A stretch of 9,941 nucleotides of DNA from Thiotrichaceae bacterium (lineage in GTDB: Bacteria; Pseudomonadota; Gammaproteobacteria; Thiotrichales; Thiotrichaceae): the NCBI GenBank assembly GCA_027009095.1, contig JALVDG010000259.1, positions 1 through 9,941 on the forward strand, read 5' to 3'. This document shows, piece by piece, positions 1 to 5,677 of the stretch; positions within the stretch are counted from its first letter, which is position 1, and each line of letters opens with the position of its first letter. The translations under genes and the position numbers were made by a program. Below the pieces are notes generated by a model that made no database searches, was not told where the DNA came from, and saw only the letters and a list, made by a program, of their open reading frames with translations.

Positions 1-1386
1 CGTGTGCGTGCGGCAATTATTAATTCTAACTTTGAATTTCCCAGTAAACGTATCACCATTAATCTTGCACCTGCTGATATTCCTAAAGATGGTGGACGTT
101 TTGATTTGCCTATTGCTCTGGGAATACTGGCTGCATCTGGACAAATACCTGAAAAGAATTTATCTGAATATGAGTTTATAGGAGAGCTTTCACTCGGAGG
201 ACAGTTACGTAAAGTAAAAGGCGTCTTACCCACTGCCTTTGCGGCAGATCAAGCGGGACGATGCTTATTTGTTCCTGAAGAGAATGCTGATGAAGCGAGT
301 TTAATTCACTCTTTGCCTGTTTATGCTGCCAATCATCTACTAAAAGTAACCGCACACTTAAATGATCAGCAAAGATTATCCACTCATTTACCTGAAAAAA
401 TAGCTCAGCCGAACCAATATAGTATTGATTTAAGCGATGTAAAAGGACAATTTCAAGCCAAACGTGCTTTAGAAATTGCGGCTGCGGGAGGTCATAATTT
501 ATTGATGATTGGCCCACCTGGTACAGGAAAAACCATGTTAGCCACTCGGCTAGCTACCATTTTACCGCCAATGACTGATAAAGAAGCATTAGAATCCGCC
601 ACAATTTCATCAATTAGTCATCAAGGGTTTAACTATCAAGAGTGGGGGAAGCGACCCGTGCGAGAGCCCCATCACACTTCATCAGGTGTTGCATTAGTTG
701 GTGGTGGCTCACAAGTGCGACCAGGTGAAATATCACTAGCACATAATGGTATTCTATTTCTTGATGAGCTGACTGAGTTTGATCGTAAAGTATTAGATGT
801 GCTTCGTGAGCCATTAGAGACGGGGAAAATCACCATATCCAGAGCAGCACGACAGGCAAGCTACCCTGCTAATTTTCAATTAATAGCTGCAATGAACCCA
901 TGCCCACAAGGCTATGATTGTGATCTAAAAGATAATTGCCAATGCTCTTTAGAGCAGCAAAGACGTTACCGATCCAAATTATCAGCACCTTTTTTAGACA
1001 GAATAGATTTACAAATAGAAGTGCCACGCTTATCACGCGATGATTTACAGCGTCCAGAAAATAGCGATAGTAGTGAAACCGTTAGAAATCGGGTGATTGC
1101 CTCTCGAGAAAGACAACAAGCTCGGCAAGGAAAGGCAAATCGTTTTTTAGGTAATAAAGAAATAGAAAAGTATTGCCTATTATCTCCCACCGATGAAGCC
1201 CTTATTGCTCAGGTTATGGAAAAGTTTAAGTTATCAGCCCGTGCTTATCATCGTATATTAAAAGTTTCACGTACAATTGCAGACTTAGCAGGAAGTGAAC
1301 AAATACAAACAATACATCTAAGTGAAGCTGTTAGTTATCGCTCAATGGATCGCCTAATTGCCGCTCAAGCACCTGCAAGTAGTTAA
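1..1386 (+). CDS. comM: ComM/YifB family AAA+ ATPase (Mg chelatase-like), 5'-truncated by the window edge
   Basis: ComM is a hexameric AAA+ helicase that promotes branch migration when incoming DNA is integrated during natural transformation. The first visible residues (R-V-R-A-A-I-I-N-S) match the family's internal segment about 50 residues from the usual N-terminus. The GTG at base 4 is therefore an internal Val codon, and the true start lies upstream of the window. Numbering from base 4, an N-terminal LonC-like domain (INLAPADIPKDGGRFDLPIA) is followed by Walker A GPPGTGKT at about 170-177 and Walker B ILFLDEL at about 250-256. A Cys-rich MNPCPQGYDCD...CQCS segment near 298-316 is typical of the family. 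The C-terminal Mg-chelatase domain ends AVSYRSMDRL. The reading frame is intact to TAA. No downstream partner gene is evident. Identification is secure; whether the cell is competent cannot be judged here. Confidence 0.95.
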   Translation, partial: RVRAAIINSNFEFPSKRITINLAPADIPKDGGRFDLPIALGILAASGQIPEKNLSEYEFIGELSLGGQLRKVKGVLPTAFAADQAGRCLFVPEENADEASLIHSLPVYAANHLLKVTAHLNDQQRLSTHLPEKIAQPNQYSIDLSDVKGQFQAKRALEIAAAGGHNLLMIGPPGTGKTMLATRLATILPPMTDKEALESATISSISHQGFNYQEWGKRPVREPHHTSSGVALVGGGSQVRPGEISLAHNGILFLDELTEFDRKVLDVLREPLETGKITISRAARQASYPANFQLIAAMNPCPQGYDCDLKDNCQCSLEQQRRYRSKLSAPFLDRIDLQIEVPRLSRDDLQRPENSDSSETVRNRVIASRERQQARQGKANRFLGNKEIEKYCLLSPTDEALIAQVMEKFKLSARAYHRILKVSRTIADLAGSEQIQTIHLSEAVSYRSMDRLIAAQAPASS

Positions 1387-1411
1387 AAGAAGCAAGCCAA
1401 AGTTATCGGAA

Positions 1412-1523
1412 TACTAGTACAGGGTTTTGACAAGGGAATAACCATTGTCAAAACCCATGCCTTGTCTTGAACGCTTTGGTTTGCTCTGTATCCGTCAAGA
1501 TAACGTGGTTAATGTACTAGTAC
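1412..1523. repeat. Dispersed repeat element, copy 1 (with internal hairpin)
   Basis: The element is bounded on both sides by the near-palindrome TACTAGTAC (1412-1420 and 1515-1523). Its right part (core 1462-1521) matches copy 2 at 2086-2145 at 55 of 60 positions without gaps, and matches copy 3 at 5421-5477 more distantly. Its left part contains a perfect 12-bp inverted repeat, GGGTTTTGACAA (1422-1433) and TTGTCAAAACCC (1445-1456), around an 11-nt loop. No T-run follows, so it does not look like an ordinary intrinsic terminator for comM. Size, palindromic ends and lack of coding capacity suggest a non-autonomous MITE-like element; that classification is inference. Confidence 0.7.
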
Positions 1524-1610
1524 TGTAATAATATAAACCAGTTACTTATCTTTTATCCTCGCACAAAAGTGACAAAAATAAGGAGGGGATGCTATCTTGG
1601 AAATAGTATT

Positions 1611-2033
1611 ATGAATATATTAGAAATAATAAAAAAACGTAATTGTGGGCGAGTAAGAGCTAGTTTCAGTAGCCACTGGAACTCATCTTTAAACCAGTTA
1701 TTGCTTATCTTTGGCTTAGCACCATCACCAGAAAGTTTGATAGAAGTATCTAAAGAAAAAGCCATGAAAATAATAGAAACTCTGTTACAAAAAGACTTAG
1801 CCTATAGCTCTAAAATAATGTCCAAAAAACAAGCAGAAAAGTATTCTAATGTTCTAATTTCTGCTTTATCTACCTCAAAGTGCAAATACTATACAAACGG
1901 AGAATGGCATAAATATCATTCTGCAAATAATGCTTTCTGTTTTACTGGTTTAACCGAGTCAACATTTGATGGTGGTGTACTTATTGTTAGCAAAAGACAT
2001 GCTTTTGTTTTCTGGGTAGAGGATGAAGATTAA
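1611..2033 (+). CDS. Hypothetical protein of unknown function (orphan gene between repeats)
   Basis: I do not recognise this family. From ATG 1611 the product is 140 residues, beginning MNILEIIKKRN. An in-frame GTG at 1569 would add 14 residues. A strong AGGAGGGG lies at 1581-1588, but it is 22 nt from ATG 1611 and inside the longer form, so the start is uncertain. There is no signal peptide or clear membrane segment. The N-terminal half is basic and helical-looking. The C-terminal half has aromatic, beta-type segments (NAFCFTG, GGVLIVSKRHAFVFWVEDED) and an acidic end. The gene sits alone between comM and a convergent receptor gene, bracketed by direct repeats (1412-1523, 2086-2145), which suggests an acquired or mobilised cassette. 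Small proteins of this shape include immunity proteins and antitoxins, but nothing here proves such a role. Confidence 0.6.
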   Translation: MNILEIIKKRNCGRVRASFSSHWNSSLNQLLLIFGLAPSPESLIEVSKEKAMKIIETLLQKDLAYSSKIMSKKQAEKYSNVLISALSTSKCKYYTNGEWHKYHSANNAFCFTGLTESTFDGGVLIVSKRHAFVFWVEDED

Positions 2034-2040
2034 GTTAAAA

Positions 2041-2145
2041 AATGGTTATTCCCTTTGCAAAAAGCGCAGGTATTTAACTACTTCTTTGTCTTGAATGCTT
2101 TGGGTTGCTCTGTACCCGTCAATATAACGTGGTTGATGTACTAGT
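2041..2145. repeat. Dispersed repeat element, copy 2
   Basis: The core 2086-2145 is 55/60 identical to copy 1 (1462-1521) in the same orientation, ending in TACTAGT. The segment AATGGTTATTCCC at 2041-2053 is the exact reverse complement of the hairpin-loop region 1434-1446 of copy 1. The distal part of the element is thus present in inverted orientation relative to the core, and about 15 nt longer to the core. The right end overlaps the stop codon of the receptor gene that ends at 2141. Confidence 0.7.
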
Positions 2146-3244
2146 CTCCCAAGTAGTGCTGAAGCACTCTCTGCCATTCGTCCCGATGAATAATATCCAG
2201 CATCACTCGATTGACGGATTCTCGTAGCGGGCTACCTTCTGGAAAAGCAATAGCATAACTTTGATGTTCAAAGACAGTATCGAGTACCATTAATTTATTC
2301 TTAAAATGTTGTTGAATCAGGTACTTTAGAAGAGGAGCATCGTAAACCATTGCGTCAATCTCAGACTTATCTATTGCGCTAAGTCCTTCAAATACCGAAG
2401 AATAATAGCTTTTTTTAAGATGTCTTTTTTTAAGATAAATATCACTGCTTGAATTTTTTATGCTGGCAATACGCGCCTTAGGTAAATCTTCAGGCTCTGA
2501 AACAAGCTGAGTACTATTTGCAATGGTTAATGCCGATGACATACTGGCAATAATCGTTGAAATCATTAGCAAAGAGGCAAACATCCAGAATAAAGCAACT
2601 AGCCTTCCTCCTAATGTTTTTGGTGTCATATCTCCATAGCCAACGGTTGTCATGGTAACGGCTGCCCACCAAATACCCGCAGGAATACCTTTTAAAGGAT
2701 TAGGATTAAAACTTTTTGGATTTTTCTTTTTTTCAAATAACCACGCAAGCATGCCAATTCCAAACAGTATAAGCACTAGCATTAATATAGTAATAAGCAT
2801 TTGTAGAGAAAATAAGCCGCCTATTATACCTCTCCAACCACCATTTAGTTGTTTCGGTATAGCAATACTTAAACCTGTTGAATAATAAGCATGGCTAAAA
2901 TCAAACTGCTTTTCTCTATCTGATGTAATCGTAATCGCTGCTATACCGACATCTAGTGATGAGTCTGAAACACCTTTGAGTAGTGTACTTAAATTATGCT
3001 CTTGCCATTGGTATTTAATATTTAACTCTTTTGCAATTTTTTCCCATAGCTCAATACTAATACCATACCATTTACCCTCCTTATCTTTCATTGCAAAAGG
3101 TTCGGCAACTTTGGTGCCAATAGTAAGAACATGATTATTAGAAGCTGAAGAGATGTCTTGAGCAAAGACGAAAGGAGAGACGATCAAAGATAAAAGCAAA
3201 AGTATCATTGATGCTATTGGTCGAATAATTAATAGTTTAGGCAT
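2141..3244 (-). CDS. GluR0-type ionotropic receptor: periplasmic ligand-binding domain with inserted K+ channel pore
   Basis: This 367-residue protein has the prokaryotic glutamate-receptor layout. A signal peptide covers about residues 1-28 (basic n-region, hydrophobic core, V-F-A before Q29). The first ligand-binding lobe, SBP_bac_3 type, covers about 38-131, with the amino-acid carboxylate-binding Arg at R110 in ITSDRE. A first membrane helix spans about 145-170. The re-entrant pore loop contains TTVGYGD (199-205), the canonical potassium filter. A second membrane helix covers about 212-237. The second ligand lobe covers about 250-365, with D302 (VYDAP) at the place of the amino-group-binding acid. 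This is expected to be an inner-membrane, K+-selective channel gated by an extracytoplasmic amino acid. No good ribosome site is seen before the ATG, and M13 would be a poorer signal-peptide start. The stop codon TAG lies within the end of repeat copy 2. The gene is alone, convergent with the orphan gene. The ligand is not predictable. Confidence 0.9.
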   Translation of the reverse strand: MPKLLIIRPIASMILLLLSLIVSPFVFAQDISSASNNHVLTIGTKVAEPFAMKDKEGKWYGISIELWEKIAKELNIKYQWQEHNLSTLLKGVSDSSLDVGIAAITITSDREKQFDFSHAYYSTGLSIAIPKQLNGGWRGIIGGLFSLQMLITILMLVLILFGIGMLAWLFEKKKNPKSFNPNPLKGIPAGIWWAAVTMTTVGYGDMTPKTLGGRLVALFWMFASLLMISTIIASMSSALTIANSTQLVSEPEDLPKARIASIKNSSSDIYLKKRHLKKSYYSSVFEGLSAIDKSEIDAMVYDAPLLKYLIQQHFKNKLMVLDTVFEHQSYAIAFPEGSPLRESVNRVMLDIIHRDEWQRVLQHYLGD

Positions 3245-3616
3245 AGGCTATCGACACAACTATTTTAATGATTAAAAATCGTTTAAGACATCTGGTATAT
3301 CATTTTCTACATACTTAGGAATGGAGTGCTTATATTTATAGTAGTACAGCTTTTTAGGTTTAGGGTGATATTTTGACTCATAAGCTTAATTTATGATCAA
3401 ATTATTATATTTTTGATGATTTTAATATACTGCGTTTGCTTAGGAGGGTAAGCGTAAGCACCTATAGAAGAAGATCAGAAAACAGGGGCTAAATTGTTAA
3501 ATTAATTTTGCGTGGGTACTTAGATATTCACTGAATTAGTTTTATCTTGATAACTGAAAAGCTGAAGCTTTCACTCCTGTTATCAGGAAATTATTTATCT
3601 GAAAAACTATAAGACG
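3245..3616. other. Intergenic region without protein genes; contains inverted repeats
   Basis: No credible coding frame with a ribosome site is present. Two structured spots are visible. The first is TGCTTA (3437-3442) pairing with TAAGCA (3455-3460) around an AGGAGGGTAAGCG loop. The second is a two-tier stem at 3546-3587, with CTTGATAAC pairing with GTTATCAGG and an inner TGAAAAGC with GCTTTCA. Neither is followed by a T-run on either strand. The part next to 3244 should include the receptor gene's promoter, but I could not pick a convincing -35/-10 pair. Confidence 0.45.
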
Positions 3617-3651
3617 AAAAAAAAAGCCCTAAACGAAAAGCTTAGGGCTTT
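3617..3651 (-). terminator. Intrinsic (Rho-independent) terminator, minus strand
   Basis: A perfect 10-bp stem AAAGCCCTAA (3623-3632) / TTAGGGCTTT (3642-3651) has a 9-nt loop. On the minus strand it is followed by an uninterrupted T-run (A-run 3617-3625 on the plus strand). The T-run lies on only one side, so it acts on minus-strand transcripts: the candidate sRNA, and possibly read-through from the dciA-like gene. Confidence 0.85.
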
Positions 3652-3757
3652 ATAATAACGTTACAATTGTTGCTTTAAAGCAAATTATAAACTTATTGTA
3701 ACTCTTCTCCTCGGGTGGTATTCGGAGAAATGCTTAAATCGTAGATGATTAAGCATT
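3617..3757 (-). ncRNA. Candidate structured small RNA (about 141 nt)
   Basis: No protein gene occupies this segment, but on the minus strand it is laid out like an sRNA gene. It has a promoter (-35 TTGATA, 16 bp, -10 TAGACT). About seven bases after the -10, a perfect 9-bp hairpin begins, AATGCTTAA/TTAAGCATT (3749-3757 and 3729-3737). A second hairpin, TTCTCC/GGAGAA (3724-3729 and 3705-3710), shares a few bases with the first. A third pairs GTTACAAT with ATTGTAAC (3695-3702 and 3660-3667) and encloses a palindrome TTGCTTTAAAGCAA. An intrinsic terminator ends the unit. I do not recognise an Rfam family; 6S, tmRNA and 4.5S sequences do not fit. An alternative is a long 3' leader or attenuator, but no minus-strand gene follows closely. 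Confidence 0.55.
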
Positions 3758-3762
3758 ACCCA

Positions 3763-3790
3763 AGTCTAGCCTAAAATTGATATATATCAA
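3763..3790 (-). promoter_or_regulatory. Sigma-70-like promoter of the candidate sRNA
   Basis: Read on the minus strand, TTGATA (3785-3790) is followed after 16 bp by TAGACT (3763-3768). This predicts a start near 3757, exactly where the first hairpin begins. The -35 hexamer is part of the FNR-like palindrome. Confidence 0.5.
3777..3790. promoter_or_regulatory. Perfect FNR/Anr-type box
   Basis: TTGATATATATCAA fits the FNR/Anr/Crp-family consensus TTGAT-N4-ATCAA at every specified position. Relative to the minus-strand promoter above it is centred near -27, overlapping the -35, which would suggest anaerobic repression. If the real start were near 3742 it would sit at an activating position. 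On the plus strand a -10-like TAGTAA at 3814-3819 would also give activating spacing (about -41.5), but no plus-strand gene follows closely. Confidence 0.55.
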
Positions 3791-3876
3791 AATAATTTTT
3801 TACTTTGTTGGAATAGTAATAATCTGTACCCTTTTTGAACTCCCCTCCTGAGATGCAAAAAAGTTTTTTTAATTAA

Positions 3877-4281
3877 TTATCTACCTAATTTTTTAAGACT
3901 GCCTCGTAATTTTTCATCATCAATACCTTCCGCAATATGGGAAAGTATATCCGTCGTTTGTGATGATATTTGAAAGCATTTCTCACCTACTTCTTGTTTA
4001 GCTTGTGCGGGAGGGGCAATCAGCTTAATTTTTATACTTTTTAATTTAATAAGTAGCTGCTGATTAATCTGTTGACGTATTACATCTTGTTGAAAACGTA
4101 ATTGTGTAGCGAACAAGCTATTATCCGTCATGATAGTCAGTTTATTTTTCTCAATATTTGCCCATAAAGTGTGCTTATTACGGTTGATTTGTATTACACT
4201 TGCCACCCTATCTGACAGGTCATTTATTTTTTGTAACCGCTCTGTTATTCGCTTAGTAATTAACTGTTTTGGTTGCTTCAT
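3877..4281 (-). CDS. DciA-like protein (DUF721), putative replicative helicase loader/interactor
   Basis: This 134-residue soluble protein fits the DUF721/DciA family, the ancestral bacterial partner that helps load the DnaB helicase where no phage-type DnaC/DnaI exists. The recognisable part is the central module at about 24-90: a VASVIQINRNKHTLWANI helix-strand, then KNKLTIMTDNSLFATQLRFQQ. The latter is the family's signature of a strand, a small polar turn and an 'ATQLRFQ' helix. The alpha+beta domain ends with a strand, IKIKLIAPP. The C-terminal 40 residues are a variable tail with two short helices (DILSHIAEGIDD, LRGSLKKLG). It is divergent from cysC with 15 bp between starts, so its promoter must overlap the cysC 5' end. 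Upstream on its strand, AAGAG is a weak ribosome site. Direct involvement in replication is inferred from the family. Confidence 0.75.
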   Translation of the reverse strand: MKQPKQLITKRITERLQKINDLSDRVASVIQINRNKHTLWANIEKNKLTIMTDNSLFATQLRFQQDVIRQQINQQLLIKLKSIKIKLIAPPAQAKQEVGEKCFQISSQTTDILSHIAEGIDDEKLRGSLKKLGR

Positions 4282-4296
4282 CTTTAGCTCTTACGT

Positions 4297-4923
4297 ATGT
4301 CTATTAATACAATGAAAAGTATAAATCACTCCAACAATACAGTATGGCATGAGGCTAGCGTCACTCGTGATCGTAGAGAAAAATTAAACCAACATAAAAG
4401 TGTTATCGTATGGTTTACGGGGCTTTCTGGTAGCGGTAAGTCTACCTTAGCACATGCGGTAGAGGAACAGTTACATCAACAACAATGTCGCACTTATGTT
4501 TTTGATGGGGATAATGTACGTCATGGTTTGTGTGCAGATCTTGGTTTTTCAAATAGTGATCGCTCTGAGAATATTCGCCGCATTGGAGAGATGGCAAAAT
4601 TATTTATTGATGCGGGAGTAATTGCTTTAACTGCTTTTATTTCCCCCTTTAAAGCAGATCGCGATATTGTAAAAAATTTAGTAAATCCTGAAGATTTTAT
4701 TGAAATATATTGTCAGTGCGATTTAGGTATTTGTGAAGAGCGTGATGTCAAAGGCTTATACAAAAAAGCACGCGCAGGAGAAATAGAAGACTTCACAGGA
4801 ATATCATCTCCCTATGAAGAGCCAGAATCAGCTGATTTAGTTATCCGCACTGACACCCTCAGCTTAGAAGACAGCATCCAAGCCGTATTAAATTTATTGC
4901 ATGAACGAAAAATTATTTCTTAA
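4297..4923 (+). CDS. cysC: Adenylylsulfate (APS) kinase
   Basis: CysC phosphorylates adenosine 5'-phosphosulfate with ATP to form PAPS in the cytoplasm, for assimilatory sulfate reduction or sulfation. The 208-residue protein is full length for the single-domain enzyme. Visible motifs are the typical N-terminal [14 protein letters not shown]-loop GLSGSGKS (42-49), DGDNVRHGL (70-78), the FISPF loop with S116 (the phosphoserine position in many homologues), RD...[12 protein letters not shown] (149-163) and [11 protein letters not shown]. All key residues are present. It is not fused to or followed by cysN/cysD or a PAPS reductase within the window, so it stands as a single gene. ATG 4312 (M6) is an alternative start; neither start has a clear ribosome site, consistent with the cramped divergent junction with the dciA-like gene. 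Confidence 0.95.
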   Translation: MSINTMKSINHSNNTVWHEASVTRDRREKLNQHKSVIVWFTGLSGSGKSTLAHAVEEQLHQQQCRTYVFDGDNVRHGLCADLGFSNSDRSENIRRIGEMAKLFIDAGVIALTAFISPFKADRDIVKNLVNPEDFIEIYCQCDLGICEERDVKGLYKKARAGEIEDFTGISSPYEEPESADLVIRTDTLSLEDSIQAVLNLLHERKIIS

Positions 4924-4946
4924 TTAAAGTATAAATTAAAAAATGA

Positions 4947-5381
4947 TTACGCTGCTTTTGCTTGTATTGCTTTTTTATAGGCAGGGTAAAGATGTTCCGA
5001 CTCATCAATAATACGACTCCAGACTAACTCAAATATATCCTCAGTATCACTGATAAATTTTTCGTGGTCTTTAATACGCAAAGAATCCTTTCTGCACCAC
5101 TGTTTTGTATATTCAGCAATTACACGTTTAATTTCAACAGAACCAGACATAAATTGCCCAGCAGCATGTTTAATATCAGCATCACTATGAACTAGCATCG
5201 GCTGATAAACATTTCTTGCTTCAACATCTAAGTGCTCTTGAACAGCATTCACATAATTAAAGAATATATCACACAATACCTGTGTATCACATAGCTCTCT
5301 GTCCCTAATAAGTACACTAAGTACTTTGGAATATTCTGCTATTTTATGGTTATCTTTTTGTAAAGTTTCTATTGATGTCAT
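4947..5381 (-). CDS. Hemerythrin HHE-domain protein, non-canonical metal ligand set
   Basis: This 144-residue all-helical cytosolic protein has the order of metal-ligand motifs of the HHE cation-binding (hemerythrin) family. H12 is in helix 1 (KDNHK), H50-x3-E54 in helix 2 (QEHLDVEARNVY), H72 and H106 follow, and a final helix ends DESEHLYP, the usual 'E..LFP' closing motif. The family binds a diiron centre and acts in O2, NO or redox sensing or iron-sulfur repair. The second HxxxE motif reads R123-I-I-D-E127, so the expected His is Arg. The site may be altered, or may use another His. GGAGG lies 9 nt before ATG, supporting the start. The gene converges with cysC with 23 bp between stops, and its 5' region carries repeat copy 3. 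No signal domain is attached, so its substrate is unknown. Confidence 0.7.
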   Translation of the reverse strand: MTSIETLQKDNHKIAEYSKVLSVLIRDRELCDTQVLCDIFFNYVNAVQEHLDVEARNVYQPMLVHSDADIKHAAGQFMSGSVEIKRVIAEYTKQWCRKDSLRIKDHEKFISDTEDIFELVWSRIIDESEHLYPAYKKAIQAKAA

Positions 5382-5412
5382 GGGTATTTTCCTCCATTAA
5401 AATTGAGTACTC

Positions 5413-5475
5413 GTACATCAACGTCTTGAACGTTTTGGTTTTCTCTGTATCTGCAACATAACGTGGCTGATGTAC
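5413..5475. repeat. Dispersed repeat element, copy 3
   Basis: The core 5421-5477 aligns with copies 1 and 2 with one 1-nt gap (shared GTCTTGAACG, CTCTGTAT, ATAACGTGG and GATGTACTA) and is the most diverged. This copy is neatly bounded by 8-bp terminal inverted repeats, GTACATCA (5413-5420) and TGATGTAC (5468-5475), which helps define the element. It lies 32 bp upstream of the hemerythrin-like gene start, in its probable promoter region. Confidence 0.65.
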
Positions 5476-5477
5476 TA

Positions 5478-5677
5478 AAAATCTATTTATTATTATCTTC
5501 CCCATCAAGTCTAGTATCTTTTTGAAGAACCTGCTTTGATACAAGGCAATAATTACTCGATTTTTTTTATTTCTTTTATAAAAAAGAACTATGTAATCTT
5601 ATGATAAATAACAAACTATATAGCTAATCAGATCATTTTATTGAAAGAGAAATAGGAGAGCTTGTTTCTGTATTGAG
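5478..5677. other. AT-rich intergenic stretch
   Basis: Between repeat copy 3 and the end of the acyltransferase gene there is very AT-rich DNA. A minus-strand frame running through 5350-5544 has no ribosome site and crosses the repeat, so I do not call it. A weak hairpin TTCTTTT/AAAAGAA (5571-5577, 5582-5588) is flanked by T- and A-runs. It could be a bidirectional terminator for the rph operon but is too AT-rich to call. Confidence 0.35.

Noticed and set aside
4..6. GTG as the start codon of comM
   Set aside because: The preceding codon and following residues match the middle of the family's N-terminal domain, so the gene is cut by the window edge and this is an internal Val codon.
1422..1456. 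Intrinsic terminator for comM
   Set aside because: The 12-bp stem is perfect, but no T-run follows on either strand, and it belongs to the repeat element.
1412..2145. Integron-type attC sites flanking the orphan gene
   Set aside because: The repeats lack recognisable GTTRRRY / RYYYAAC core pairs and no integrase is present, so a gene cassette in the strict sense is not supported.
2652..2885. Plus-strand frame opposite the receptor gene
   Set aside because: Antisense shadow of a clearly coding sequence, with no ribosome site and no recognisable protein.
3814..3825. Plus-strand FNR-activated promoter from the palindrome at 3777-3790
   Set aside because: The spacing to a -10-like TAGTAA is good, but the only downstream plus gene (cysC) is about 470 bp away across an antisense gene; kept only as an alternative.
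4130..4315. Plus-strand frame across the dciA-like gene start
   Set aside because: Shadow of the minus-strand gene, with low-complexity hydrophobic sequence and no supporting signals.
5350..5544. 64-codon minus-strand frame upstream of the hemerythrin gene
   Set aside because: It crosses repeat copy 3, overlaps the start of the real gene and has no ribosome site; most likely a fragment carried by the repeat.
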